Positions 11,530 to 23,141 of a stretch of 64,000 nt of DNA are shown here, one piece after another; within the stretch, counting starts at the first letter, position 1; each line of letters opens with the position of its first letter. The notes under the pieces are model-generated. The model ran no database searches and was not told where the DNA came from. It saw nothing but the letters and a program-made list of their open reading frames with translations. A program made the position numbers and the translations under genes. This stretch comes from Rhodocollybia butyracea. Taxonomy: Eukaryota; Basidiomycota; Agaricomycetes; Agaricales; Omphalotaceae. The stretch lies in the NCBI GenBank assembly GCA_015501585.1, contig JADNRY010000091.1, positions 124,001 through 188,000 on the forward strand, written 5' to 3'.

Positions 11530-14500
11530 GTGACTTTGGAAGTTCAGTTTCCGTCTGGCGAGCTGCTACCTCTGGCATTTTATGTCACTTCTCTGGACTC
11601 ATCTTGTAAAGCTGTTTTAGGATACAGTTTCTTGTCCCACTACAATCCATTGATTGACTGGCTCACCAGAACCATTACTTTCCGTAACACCAAGCACTCT
11701 GTTTCCGCTCAGATGTCTTCGCTTTTCGGATCTGTGTTAGGACTGAAAGCACCGGTTTCCTCCTCAGAACCACCTACTATCCCGATTTCACCGGCACCTT
11801 CACCGCTGACTCAAACTCGCTCTCGCCAACCTCGTCCTCTATCGGACAGGTTTCTTTTCGAACCAATCTATTCCTACCCTTTGGTTGCGCAAACGGCTTT
11901 GCGTTTGGAGACTCCTGAAGTCGATATCGCATTAGTCGGCTGTAACGCCTCCGCCTCTCCATAATCACCACTGACTGTATCCAGCAATACGGTCATCCTA
12001 GACGCAGCCGATAGACCAAACGGTCTATCTGATTGTTCTATTTATTATTAATTATATAATAAATCTGTTACTATAAGTATCGTACAATTACTTAAGAGTC
12101 TAGTTAGTCTTTTATACCATCATACACACAATAGTATCCTATTTGTCGTGTTCACCGGTGTTCTTAAGGACTTTGCCCATAGGGCGCGTTATATTGGCGC
12201 CGCCGCCTTCCATAGGGCTTGTCAAGATTCAGGTAGGGAACCGACTCTTCTCCGGGTTATTGACCCCAAAGTGTCAGCACACTATGCAGCATCTGGTCCT
12301 TTGGCCAGGAGTTCTTCTTCCAAGGCACTTCCGATCCCTGCAGACTACCTTGACTTTGCCAATGTTTTCAATGAAGTCACGTCCGAGGTTCTTCCCAAAC
12401 ATTGTTCTTTTGACCTCAAGATTGATTTGGTAGAAGGTGCTGAGCCCCCGCTTGGTCGCCTTTACCCTCTCTCTCCAACAGAGCAGCAGGCTCTTTGCAA
12501 TTTCTTTGATAAGCAACTCGCTACCGGTGTCATTTGACCCTCATCCTCTTTGCATGGTGCTCTGGTCCTCTTTGTACCAAAGAAGGACGGTAAACTTTGG
12601 CTTTGTGTGGACTTCCGAGGATTAAACAAGATTACCAAGAAGGATTGCTACCCACTGCCTCTAATCTCGGACCTTTTGGATGCTCCAAAAAAAGCTAAAA
12701 TCTACACCAAACTTGACCTGGCTCACGCCTATCACCTCGTCCGAATTGCCGATGGCAACAAATGGAAAACTACCTTTCAGACCCGATGGGGTTCCTATGA
12801 ATGGTTATGCCCTTCGGTCTTACTAATGCCGCTCCCGCGGCTTTTCAAAGGTTCATGAACAACATATTCTCGGACATGCTCAATGTCTGCGTCATAGTTT
12901 ACGTGGACAACATCCTCATCTATTCCGACAATCCAGAACAGCACTTGGAACATGTTTGCAAAGTCCTTCGGTGGCTCCGTGCTAATGGCCTTTTTCTCAA
13001 TCCTGTGAAGTGCTTCTGGTTGGTCAATACGGTTGAATATCTTGGTTACATTCTCTCTATGGCAGGATTGACCATGGCAAAAGATAAGGTTAAAGCTATT
13101 GTTGACTGGCCGGTTCCTTGTAAAGTCAAAGACATCCAATCTTTTCTCGGTTTTGCTAATTTCTACCAATGTTTTATTTATAATTATAGTGACATCATCG
13201 TACTGATGACTCGGCTTCCCGGAAGGGTGTCGCATGGCTCTGGTCTTTGGCATGTCAGGATTTCTTTGAAGAACTCAAGTATGCCTTCACACATGCACCC
13301 ATTCTCACACATTGGGAACCAAATTGTCCACTTATCGTGGAAACCGATGCTTCTGACTATGCCTTAGCGGCTATCCTCTCAATCCAACTCTCAGATGGAG
13401 AAATCCATCCAATGGCTTTCCTCTCTCGGACCTTTCAGGCCGCCGAGCTTAGCTACGATACTCACAACAAAGAGCTCTTAGCCATTTTCAAGGCTTTTAA
13501 AGCCTGGCGGCACTACCTCGAAGGCTCTGGAGACCTGATTGATGTTGTTACCGATCACAAGAACCTTGAGTATTTTTCTACTACTAAGTACTAACTCGGC
13601 AACAGGTTCGGTGGTCTGAATACCTTCACACTTTTAACATGATCATTCAGTTCTGACCCAGAAAGCTTGGTGAGAAGCTGGACTCCATCACTAGACGTCC
13701 ATTCGGTCTTCCCTTTTGCTCAATCCTCAGGCAGTACAAGGTCTTGAGCTTGCAAAAGCTCCGACCGAGTCCCGATGGAAACTAGGTTCTGATGGTCTAT
13801 TACGATTAGACAATCAGATATTTGTTCCCGATCATTCTGATCTGCGACTTCAGGTTTTACAATACTTTCACAATCATCCTCTCTCTGGTCATTTCGGTCA
13901 AAACCAGACCCTAGAGGCTATCCAGCGCCAATACACTTGGCCCAAGATTCAGACCTTTGTCAGGGACTATGTTTCTTCTTGCACTGTATGCGGTCGAATT
14001 AAGTCTCGCCGACATCGGCCATACGGACTACTCAAACCTCTCCCGGTCCCGACTCAACCTTGGGATTCAATTTCTATGGATTTCATTGAACAACTTCTGG
14101 ACTCCGATGGCTACACCGCTATCTTGGTTATTGTGGATTGCAATTCAAAGCAAGCCATTTTTATTCCTACTTACGACACTATCACCTCTGAGCAAATTGC
14201 CAAGTTGTTTGTCTTGCATGTTTTCTCTAAGCACGGAGTTCCTTCACACATTACATTGGATCAAGGTTCCGAATTTGTGTCTGCATTTTTCCAAGCTCTT
14301 GGAGAAGCTCTCTCTATGACACTTCACTACACTTTGGGTTACCATCCGGAGGCCGATGGACAGACAGAACGAGTCAATCAGACTCTGGAGCAATACATTC
14401 AGATCTACTGTTCCTACCAGCAGGATGATTGGGCTAACTCTTGGCTATTCCGAGTTTGCTTACAACAATGCTCCAAATGCCTCAACCAGCATTTCTCCCT

Positions 14501-15145
14501 TCTTCGCTAACAAGGGCTATCATCCCAACATCACCATCTGTCCTGAGATCGACATTCGGTCCGATCTTGCACAAGATTTTGTGGTCAATCTAGATGAGCT
14601 TCATTTCTTCCTCCGAGATTAGATACTTAATGCACAAAAACACTATAAGGAACAAGCCAATCAGAAACGTATTCCTCATCCTGAATTTCCGATTGGATCT
14701 GAGGTCTTTGTTTTGGCAAAACACATCCAAACTACTTGGCTGACTGAGAAGTTTGCCAAAAAGTATCTTGGTCCTTTCAAGGTCCTTGAGCGCTCTGGCT
14801 CCCTTTCCTACAAGCTCCAACTGCTGAACTACCTTCGCCGAATCCATCCGGTTTTCCATGTATCACAACTTGAACCTTCAATTCTGAACTCGATTCCAAA
14901 TCGGATTCAGCCACCTCCCCCACCAATCGAAGTTGATGGTGAAGAAGAATACAATGTGGCAGAAATCTTCGACTCGAAGATCGACCAAAGATACAAACAC
15001 TGTCCTCTTTGATACTACATCCAATGGGCTGGTTATGAAGGAACCGACAACGAGTTTGCTTGGATTGCGGCTGACAAGCTACATGCCGATGAGCTAGTTC
15101 CAGCCTTCCACCTTTGGTATCCGAGCAAACCTGGACCTACTTAGT
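11530..15145 (+). mobile_element. Chromovirus (Ty3/gypsy) pol remnant, copy A
   Basis: Domains occur in the usual order in several frames. A retropepsin end comes first (LGYSFLSHYNPLIDW at about 11,612). Reverse transcriptase lies at 12,194-13,150, RNase H at about 13,247-13,590 (VETDASDYALAA) and integrase at 13,716-14,500 (His-His/Cys-Cys zinc region, then SMDFIEQL and DQGSEF). A chromodomain-like tail is at about 14,940-15,135 (YYIQWAGYEG). It belongs with the Tf1/Tf2-like chromodomain elements. It is inactive: TGA stops RT at 12,535-12,537, frameshifts separate RT, RNase H and integrase, and the YVDD box reads YVDN (12,900-12,911). A 253-bp repeat splits protease from RT. No gag or 5' LTR was found. 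Confidence 0.9.
11941..12193 (+). repeat. 253-bp repeat, copy 1
   Basis: This segment, starting TGTAACGCCTCCGCC and ending GGGCGCGTTATA, recurs in the opposite orientation at 28,264-28,515. It interrupts the retroelement between the codons for ..IALV and GAAAFHRACQ.., which are adjacent in related elements (recalled). Its first and last bases form a short imperfect inverted repeat (TGTAACGC/TATAACGC). A small palindrome TAGACC-AAAC-GGTCTA lies at about 12,015. No target duplication could be fixed. It is probably a miniature transposon. Confidence 0.6.
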
Positions 15146-15360
15146 CCTTCATGCGTACTTATACTTGCTCATTTTTACATCACTTTTCTGAGCATCCAAC
15201 AATGGACGTCGGAGGGGTTTGATTGCCGTGATAGCAATTTGAGTGATCACCCCTTCTCTTATCATTTTTCTTCAAAGTCATTTCGACTTTGGCTGCATTT
15301 AAACTCACTTCAATCCTTACATTTCACTCAATTTTAAAAAGCAAAGTGTTTTCTATATTA
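15146..15360 (+). other. Retroelement 3' non-coding part
   Basis: This is non-coding sequence between the chromodomain end and the hAT-like insertion. It matches 22,890-23,110 in copy B, including GGACGTCGGAGGGGTT/GGATGTCGGAGGGGTT and GTGATAGCAA. It holds the target CTATATTA (15,353-15,360) of the next transposon. Confidence 0.6.
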
Positions 15361-16288
15361 TAGAGATGTCCACAAGTCCGGATCCAAGTATACTTGTGTT
15401 GAGAACGGACCACCGGTCCGACAACGGTTGTTTCGGGCTCAAGTAGCACCACCGGCATGATACCCGCCACCCCGTGTCTTACTGTATTTGTTATTACTTT
15501 ACTATTTATATTGACTACCGTACTTCCAATAAAGGGATCGTTTGCGCCCCTTGTTTCCGCGCCCCATAAATTCTGTCTGATAAGCTTTTGCTTATTATCG
15601 CTTCTGGACCTATCGCTCACAACTTGGATCCGGCGCGCAAGTACCTGTGGCCCAAAAGCCTTGACTTGTGACCTGCGGAAGATCCGTGGGAAACGGATCT
15701 TTGACTCGCAGGTAAATTACCTGCGAGTTCGGAAGTACCTGTAGGTATTTGTGTATTTATGCCAAAGAGTGTACTAATAATCATTAATAAAGTACTTACC
15801 TGTTTTATGATACATACCATTTATAAAAATTGTACTGTAACTGTCTACTATTATTTCATACTTAGTTATGAAGTAAATATGTACTGACACAAAGGTTTTA
15901 CATTGTAGACAGCTCACGGCGATGGGGCGCTTAAATTAGCGCCAAACCTCGTGAGCTGTCTACAACCTCAAACATATGTGCCAGTACTTGATAAGTACTA
16001 TAATAAACCTGATACTATGAATTACTGTAAGTTTTGAGTGTTAACTGACAAATATTGTTGCTTGTACTATAAATTTTGAGCACTAATTAACAAATGTATG
16101 GGTTTACATTGCTTGTACAAGTCATAAAAATACCCGCAAGTCAGCTGAAATTCTCCAAAGTCTGACCTGTGACCTGCGCCGGACCCGTGGGAAACGGATC
16201 CTGGGATCCACGGGTCACATACTCGCAGGTTTTCCCACGGATCTTACCTGCGAGTACCTGTAGAGACCTGGACTCGTGGACATCTCTA
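15361..16288. mobile_element. hAT-like element, GATGTCCACGAG family, copy 2
   Basis: The left end is TAGAGATGTCCACAAGTCC and the right end is the complement of TAGAGATGTCCACGAGTCC. CTATATTA is duplicated at 15,353-15,360 and 16,289-16,296. Internal hairpins include GATCCGT-GGGAA-ACGGATC at about 15,680 and long arms GACCCGTGG/CCACGGGTC at about 16,182-16,217. A separate 63-bp foldback sits at 15,903-15,965. Copy B of the chromovirus lacks this insertion at the matching place (about 23,110-23,120), which serves as the empty site. Confidence 0.88.
15903..15965. repeat. 63-bp foldback inside the hAT-like element
   Basis: The arms TTGTAGACAGCTCACG (15,903-15,918) and CGTGAGCTGTCTACAA (15,950-15,965) are perfectly complementary over 16 bp. 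Between them is a second inverted pair, GGCGCT and AGCGCC, around TAAATT. It would form a two-part cruciform or hairpin. It is absent from the other two copies of the family as far as can be read, so it may be a later insertion, although no target duplication is evident. Confidence 0.6.
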
Positions 16289-16422
16289 CTATATTATATA
16301 TACAAATATTTTATGCCCTTACGGGCTGACAGCTTCCTGTACAATAAAACAAAAAAACCAAAAAACTACAAAGTCCAAAAAATTATTACAAGGGTCCGAA
16401 GCTTCGGCCGATGGTTCTCTCC

Positions 16423-17447
16423 CTACTCTTCCTCTCCCTCTCCATCTTTGTCACCTCCTTCCTCCAGATCCTTCTCTCCCGTTTCCTTCTCCCTCCCTTT
16501 TCCCTTTGACTTGGGCTTTGGCCTTCCCTCCTCCTGAAAGCCCCGGCACATACCAACTAAGAAACATCGGAGGGCCAACAGTTCCGCCGTCAGGCCTCCG
16601 ACCTGTGTCTCCAACATGCTCAAGAGCCAATCAACCTCTGCTTGTAGTCCCGCTACCTCCGCCAATAAACCCTCATTCTCTTCCTCCACCTTCCTTTGGC
16701 CTTCCTGGCTGATGAGCAAACACTTCACCTTTGAAGTATTGCACTCGGAGCAGGCCTCAGTCTTCCCGCCTCACCGAGTACAACCCAACTCCTTTGCCTC
16801 ACACCGAACACTCTTTGTCCTGCTCTTCTTTGGCTTCTTTGGCTCTGGTTTGTTGTTGTTGTTGTCATTGTTGTCATTGCCATCGTCGGGGGATGGAGGA
16901 TCATCCTCAGGACCTGAATCGGGGACCTACGATGGATTAGAAACAAAAAAACATTCAAGTCCCAAACGGCCTCACCCTCATGGCTGACTTTGGCGCCGCT
17001 CTCTTCCTCTTCAACCCACTTGGGGTACTTGGCCCTGCAACATTTTCCTTCTCCCCTTCCTGCTGGCGCCATCCTTTTCTCTCTCTCCTTCTTTGCCTTT
17101 TCATTGGCCGCCGCTACCTTGGACTTGGCAATCTCATAAGTGCGGAGAGTCTTGGCCATCCGCTTTTCCTTGGCCTTCCTCTCTTGCTCAGCCTTTTTGC
17201 TGGCTTCCCTTGCTGCCCACTTGGCCGCTGCCCTCTCTGCCTCCCTCTGCTGCTCTTGGATGAAAAAATGGAGCTGCTCGGCTTCCGCTGCTGCCGCGGC
17301 CTCCTCCTGTTTCTTTTTCTCCTTCTTTGCCGCCCGCTTGGCTGCCTTCCTCTCGAGTAAAGCCTTTGCTTCCGCTGCTACTTCCTCGGCCTTCCTGAAT
17401 TCCTCATCGAAGTTGTTGGATACGTGAGAATTGGCAGGAGAAGTCAT
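16423..17447 (-). pseudogene. Antisense coiled-coil/Zn2Cys6-like gene, copy A
   Basis: The gene runs against the retroelement, between pol and the 3' LTR. ATG at 17,447 opens MTSPANSHVSNNFDEEFRKA, followed by a long Lys/Ala/Glu-rich helix. A probable 49-nt intron (about 16,932-16,980, donor GTGAGG, acceptor CGTAG) leads to an acidic Asp/Asn-rich linker. A cysteine cluster comes next, then a leucine-rich coil (EEENEGLLAEVAGLQAEV). Copy B shows the full spacing C-x2-C-x6-C-x9-C-x2-C-x6-C typical of fungal Zn2Cys6 domains. Here the first Cys is Ser and a TGA interrupts the cluster, so this copy is probably dead. The product may be a retroelement accessory DNA-binding protein; that role is inference. 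Confidence 0.6.
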
Positions 17448-17690
17448 TGTAATAGTAAAAATGATGGGGGTACTTAGGGAAATTTTGGATTTTGGCACAA
17501 CCTTATAGTATACCCAGGCACTTAGACTCTATAGGATCACAGGAACGGTATCAGAGATCTCGGTGATGTCTTAGAATCTTCTAGACTTTCTCACATCACA
17601 GTGACCCTGACTCTCGGCCGACATTCTATCAGTCCGACTTCAGCTCTGCACTTAGAGGCTTTCAAAGGCTCAAGCCTAAGAGGGGGATAC
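17448..17690 (+). other. Leader and polypurine tract of copy A
   Basis: This non-coding strip separates the antisense gene start from the 3' LTR. It ends in CCTAAGAGGGGGATAC, a polypurine tract placed directly before TGTTAC. The same strip and tract recur at 26,044-26,285 in copy B. The promoter of the antisense gene should lie here or in the LTR. Confidence 0.6.
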
Positions 17691-18300
17691 TGTTACAATC
17701 ATGCCACATCAGCATCTCTCGGATCATCGCCGGATCACCTCTACTATCATGCCAGCACCATTCCAATTCCATTCCGTCTATTTCCGTCATCTTATCTCTT
17801 TTTGTTATCTTCCTATCTTATCTCCTATCTTCATCCAATGTCGCACCGCCATTGGACCTTTCGGATTACTTTCTAATTGGTTCTTATTATCTTTTGATTA
17901 TATTCCCTTCCCAAACTATTGAGTATTATTGTCTTATGATTGTATTACTTACTTCGGTCTTCCGTATATGTTTCCGACTATTGTCTTCTACCGATCCGGA
18001 AGCCCTGGACTCCTAGTATATAAGTAGTACAACCTTGTACAGTAGTCCTCAGTTTAAATATCAACTTGGATAAACCAGACCTTCTGTCTGAGTAAGTTTT
18101 GCCTTAGTCTATCCTTCTTCCTTCTTACTCGTCGGCCGGTGCATTGTCCAAATCTATCTTTGTCTCTTGAACTTCATCTTGGGACTATTTGGCGTGACGA
18201 GGGTCTAGCTAATAGCTATACCGCACATCCCACTTCATCTTCGATCTCCGATATCAGTCCGAGACCTACTTTGTCAATCTATACTTTTCGGACACCGATC
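17691..18300 (+). repeat. 3' LTR of copy A (right end unclear)
   Basis: It starts TGTTACAATCATGCCACATC immediately after the polypurine tract and matches the start of copy B's LTR (TGTTACGATCATGCCACATT at 26,286). It is pyrimidine-rich, with a TATA-like run AGTATATAAGTAG at about 18,016. No CA end with a duplication could be fixed. Sequence passes into the RNase H-integrase linker of copy B by about 18,310, so the LTR is probably truncated there. Confidence 0.6.
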
Positions 18301-18472
18301 TGATACCTTTTGTCTTGCACAATCTTAACATCCGGCCCAGGAACCTCAGTGAGAAACTGGACTCTATCACTAGATGTTGGGATGTCTACCCAAAAGAGGG
18401 GGATAACGGCTATGCGCAAGTTAATCCACACAACTTCAGACCTATGTTTACTAACAAGCAATTGACCATGTC

Positions 18473-19303
18473 TGTTACATTCATGCCTTTCCATCATTAT
18501 TCCAAGATGTTCCGACTCATTCCGAGACTCTCCGAGACTCCCTTACCTTCTCTCATGGTCTCTCACGGCTCCGATAGTTCCCACGGCCACTGGCAGCTCC
18601 GAAACTCCATTCTCTATTTTATCCCTTCTGATATACCTTTGGACTTCACAAATTCACTCCTACTTTGGCACTCACATTTCCGACGCCTTTATCGGCCATA
18701 CCTTCGGCCCAATATATCGGCAGACTCTTTTGGTACTCATTACTTTCCCACAGTGGTCTGCAGTGCGCCAACATTCATCTCTTTTGTCTTTTCTACTCTA
18801 TTGCTTATTGTTTTATCATTTGTATTGATTCCACCTTGTTCCGGCCTTGGCACTACCTTGGTCCGACTTTATTGTCTTTATTTAACAATTAGGTCACTTG
18901 TATATAAGCTAGGTACTTTGTACTATTGTTCCTCAGAGTAATCAAGCTATACCAGTTATTGCACACTTTTCCAGTGAGCTTTCCTTAAGTCTTTCTTTGT
19001 TCCTTATTCTCACTGTTCTGTCCGATACCGGCCGACTCGGCTCGGTCCTTACCTCGGACATACCTCGGACTATTTTCACACCTATACCTCGGCCCAATCT
19101 CGGCAATTTCTTGCACTTTACTTCCTTTCCTTCTGGGACAACCTTGGTGGTGTGTTGGGGGTGTTGCTAATAGCTTCACCAAAGTCCCACCGTTTCCTTG
19201 GCCTTGTAGTCTATTCCGGATATTATTCCCACGATCCTGATCCTGCCTTTCGGCCCTATGCCCGCTCCGCTTCCATTCTGGCCTAGGTTGCATGACCTTG
19301 TCA
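18473..19303 (+). repeat. Solo LTR, family 2, copy 1
   Basis: It starts TGTTACATTCATGCCTTTCC and ends GCATGACCTTGTCA. The same 830-850-bp unit occurs inverted at 20,702-21,530 and 25,128-25,976. Flanks are ATGTC at the left and GCGTC at the right, so the 5-bp duplication is imperfect. A TATA-like TATATAAGC lies at about 18,900. It interrupts the RNase H-integrase linker of copy B. Plus-strand open frames inside it (for example 18,665-18,892) are shared by the copies but show no known motif. Confidence 0.75.
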
Positions 19304-19370
19304 GCGTCGCTCCGAGCTAGTACCTTCCTTGAAGGACCAGCTCTCCAAGCTTCCATAGTTATGGACATCA

Positions 19371-20597
19371 TGTTATGACTCGATCAATAGTCTCGTCCAA
19401 ACCTTCACAGTACGTAACTCGGTGGTAACAATGATAAGAGAAATTAATGGAGATTATAGAGCAAGCCTTTCCGTTTGATGAAACCGCTAGGCAAAAAATA
19501 TATACTCAAACAACTAGGCTCAAGTAAAGTTAGTAACTAGTTTGTAATACAAAACTCACAGAAGTTATTATTTGGAGATAGCTCGACAAATAATAATAAG
19601 ATTACCCTTGGAGATGGCTCGACAAGCAGTAATATGAATCAGAACTAATACTCGGAGATGGCTCAACAAGTAGTAGTGAGTGTGGTGTCTAATACTCGGA
19701 GATAGCTCAACAAGTAATAGTGAGTGTGGTGTCTAGTACTCGGAGATAGCTCAACAAGTAATAGTGAGTGTGATGTCTAATACTTGGAGATAGCTCAACA
19801 AGTAATAGGAAGTTGCAACTCGGAGATAGCTCAACAAGTGGCAATTAAAGAAGTATTCACTAGGAGATAGCTCAACAGGTGAATATTAGTGGATACAACT
19901 TGGAGTTAGCTCAACAAGATGTATAAATGTGTATTGTAACTTGGAGATAGCTCAACAATATACAATGAGTTGGTCTGGTGATTCACACAAGTGATAACAG
20001 CAAACAAGTGGGGGTTTGGATTTAAGAAAAATAATACGTCTAACGTACATTGGTAAATCTAGACTACTTATATACTGTGCAATGTGTACTAGTTAGGAAA
20101 TGCTGCGGAATGACTAGATTTGAGTCATAACTGCGGAAATACTGCGAATGAGTCAGTCTGACTATGTAATGCTGTGCAATGACTAATATTGAGTCATGTA
20201 TGCGGAACCGTAGTTGACTCAGATATCTGGCTGTGCAATGACTGATATTGAGTCATTGATGTAAAGAGGCTATGCAATGATGTCATAGCTGTGGAGCAGT
20301 GATGTCATAGCTGTGGAGCAGTGATGTGATATCATAACTGCGGAGCAGTGGAATGACATCATGATTGTGGAGTAGCAAGATGACATCATAGTTGTGGAGC
20401 TAGAATGATGTCATGACTGTGCAGACTGTGCAGTGACTGTTAATGGTGTTCTGGAAGAATGTGTGCAGCATTAACCCAAATGGTGTTGAATAACTAATGA
20501 ATGTAAAATGTTAAGTAGAAGTATTAATGATAGTGTTCATAGTTGGTTACAGAAGAAAAAAGATTGGGTGTATAGGATTTAGATCCAGGTCATAACA
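19371..20597 (+). repeat. Solo LTR, family 3, with hairpin array
   Basis: It starts TGTTATGACTCGAT and ends CCAGGTCATAACA, with CATCA duplicated at 19,366-19,370 and 20,598-20,602. This is the structure of a 1,227-bp solo LTR. It contains the ten-hairpin array at 19,565-19,969. It also holds several TGACT-ATATTG-AGTCA palindromes (20,110-20,260) and tandem TGATGTCATAGCTGTGGAGC-like repeats (20,275-20,410). Part of the TGCGGAATG sequence recurs near 11.0 kb. No internal retroelement region for this LTR is in the window. Confidence 0.8.
19565..19969 (+). repeat. Ten hairpins with constant core, varying arms
   Basis: The 14-base core GGAGATAGCTCAAC (variants with GATGG, CTCGAC, GTTAG) occurs ten times. 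Each core is flanked by arms that pair with each other but differ from unit to unit. Examples are TTATTATTT/AAATAATAA (19,565-19,596, perfect), TTGCAACT/AGTGGCAA (about 19,812), ATTCAC/GTGAAT (about 19,854), ATACAACTT/AAGATGTAT (about 19,893) and ATTGTAACTT/AATATACAAT (about 19,933). Units 3-6 share CTAATACTC-like arms and look like recent tandem copies. Stems pair at about 7-9 of 9 positions. Confidence 0.75.
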
Positions 20598-20701
20598 CAT
20601 CAACTCACTTCACCAGTCCATTTGGTCTTCCCTTTCACTCGATCCTCAGTCAGTACAAGGTCTTGAGCTTGCAAAAGCTCCGACCAAGTCCTAATGGAAA
20701 C

Positions 20702-21530
20702 TGACAAGGTCGTGCAACCTAAGCTGGAACGGAAGCGGAGAGGATGTAGGGCCGAAAGGCAGGATCAGGATCGTGGGAATGATATCCGGAATAGACTACA
20801 AGGCCAAGGAAACGGTGGGACTTCGATGAAGCTATTAGCAACACCCCAACACACCACCAAGGTTGTCCCAGAAGGAAAGGAAGTAAAGTGCAAGAAATCA
20901 CCGAGGTCGGACCGAGGTATGAGCATGAGAATGGTCCGAGATATGTCCGAGGTAAGGACCGAGCCGAGTCAGCCGGTATCGGACAGAACAGTGAGAATAA
21001 GGAACAAAGAAAGACTTAAGGAAAGCTCACTGGAAAAGTGTGCAATAACTGGTATAGCTTGATTACTCTGAGGAACAATAGTACAAAGTACCTAGCTTAT
21101 ATACAAGTGACCTAATTGTTAAATAAAGACAATAAAGTCGGACCAAGGTAGTGCCAAGGCCGGAACAAGGTGGAATCAATACAAATGATAAAACAATAAG
21201 CAATAGAGTAGAAAAGACAAAAGAGATGAACGTCGGTGCACTGCAGACCACTGTGGGAAAGTAATGAGTACCAAAAGAGTCCGCCGATATATCGGGCCGA
21301 AGGTATGGCCAATGAAGGTGTCGGAAATGTGAGTGCTGAAGTAGGAGGGAATTTGTGAAGTCCAAAGATATATCAGAAGGAATAAATAGAGAATGGAGTT
21401 TCGGAGCTGCCAGAGGCCATGGGAACTATCGGAGCCGTGAGAGACCATGAGAGAAGGCAAGGGAGTCTTGGAGAGTCTTGGAATGAGCCAGAACATCTCG
21501 GAATAATGATGGAAAGGCATGAAGGTAACA
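20702..21530 (-). repeat. Solo LTR, family 2, copy 2 (inverted)
   Basis: As written it runs TGACAAGGTCGTGCAACC to GGCATGAAGGTAACA, the reverse complement of the 18,473 unit. GAAAC is duplicated at 20,697-20,701 and 21,531-21,535. Copy A carries the uninterrupted site ATGGAAACTAGGTTC at about 13,777, which confirms the insertion and its exact borders. Confidence 0.88.
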
Positions 21531-22900
21531 GAAACTAGGTTCTGATGGTCTATTATGATTAGACAATCGGATATTTGTTCCTGACCATTCCGATCTGCGA
21601 CTTCAGGTTTTACAATACTTTCACAATCATCCTCTCTCTGGTCATTTCGGTCAAAACCAGACCCTAGAGGCTATCCAACGCCAATACACTTGGCCCAAGA
21701 TTCAGACCTTTGTCAGGGACTATGTTTCTTCTTGCACTGTATGCAGTCAAAATAAGTCTTGCCGACATTGGCCGTACGGACTACTCAAACCTCTCCTGGT
21801 CCAAGTCGACCTTGGGATTCAATTTCTATGGATTTCATTGAACAACTTCTGGACTCCGATGGCTACACCGCTATCTTGGTTATTGTGGATTGCACTTCAA
21901 AGCAAGCCATTTTTATTCCTACTTACGACACTATCACCTCCAAGCAACTTGCCGAGTTGTTTGTCTTGCATGTTTTCTCTAAGCACGGAGTTCCTTTGCA
22001 TGTTACATTGGACCAAGGTTCTGAATTTGTGTCTGCATTCTTCCGAGCTCTTGGAGAAGCTCTCTCTATGACACTTCACTACACTTCGGGTTACCATCCG
22101 GAGGCCGATGGACAGACGGAACGAGTCAATCAGACTCTGGAGCAATACATTCGGATCTACTGTTCTTACCAGCAGGATGATTGGGCTAAACTCTTGGCTA
22201 TTCCGAGTTTGCTTACAACAATGCTCCAAATGCCTCGACCGGCATTTCTCCCTTCTTCACTAACAAGGGCTATCATCCCAACATCACCATCCATCCCAAG
22301 ATCAACATTCAGTCTGATCTTGCACAAGATTTTGTGGTCAATCTAGATGAGCTTCATTCCTTCCTCCAAGATGAGATACTTAATGCACAAAAACGCTACA
22401 AGGAACAAGCCAATCAGAAACGTATTCCTCATCCTGAATTTCCGATCCGATCTGAGGTCTTTGTTTTGGCAAAACACATCCAAACTACTTGGCCGACTGA
22501 GAAGTTTGCCGAAAAGTATCTTGGTCCTTTCAAGGTCCTTGAGCGCTCTGGTTCCCTTTCCTACAAGCTTCAACTCCCAGACTACCTTCGCTAAATCCAT
22601 CCTGTTTCCATGTATCACAACTTGAACCTTTGATTCCAAACTCAATTCCAAATCAGATTCAGCCACCTCCCCCACCAATTGAAGTTGATGGAGAAGAATA
22701 CAATGTGGCGGAAATCCTCGACTCAAAGATCAACTGAAGATACAAATGTTGTCCTCTCTGATACTACATCCAATGGGCTGGTTACAAAGGAACCAATGAC
22801 GAGTTTGCTTGGATTGCTGCTGACAAGCTACAATCCAATGAGCTAGTTCCAGCCTTCCACCTTTGGTAGCCGAACAAACCTGGACCTACTTAATCCTTCG

Positions 22901-23141
22901 TGCATACTTATACTTTCTTATTTTTATATCACTTTTCCGAGCATCTGACAACGGATGTCGGAGGGGTTCAATTGCCGTGATAGCAAATTGAGCGATCACC
23001 CCTTCTCTTATCACTTTTTCTTCAAAGTCATTCCAACTTTTCCGATTCCAGCTTCAGCTGCATTTAAACTCACTTCAATCCTTACATTTCACTCAATTTG
23101 AAAAACAAAACTTTTTCTATATTATATATACAAAAGAATTT
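22901..23141 (+). other. Non-coding 3' part of copy B
   Basis: This matches 15,141-15,360 of copy A, followed by the sequence that in copy A lies beyond the hAT insertion (ATATATACAAA, ATGCCC..GGGC). It therefore shows the undisrupted arrangement. No gene was seen. Confidence 0.6.

Larger units (their letters stand above)
18301..22900 (+). mobile_element. Chromovirus remnant, copy B (internal part)
   Basis: The RNase H-integrase linker (ITRCWDVYPKEGDNGYAQVN at about 18,372) resumes after each of three nested LTRs, at 19,304-19,370, 20,598-20,701 and 21,531 onward. Integrase follows at about 21,536-22,300 (SMDFIEQLLDSDGYTAILVI, DQGSEFVSAFF, HPEADGQTERVNQTL). The chromo-type C-terminus lies at about 22,460-22,870, with stops and frameshifts. 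It is close in sequence to copy A from 13,620 to 15,150. RT and protease are missing. Confidence 0.85.

Noticed and set aside
17140..17427. Plus-strand Ala/Ser-rich frame
   Set aside because: It is the shadow of the Lys/Ala-rich antisense coiled-coil gene.
18473..19303. Long plus-strand frames in the family 2 LTR as a host gene
   Set aside because: The same frames recur in all three solo LTR copies and start or end at LTR borders.
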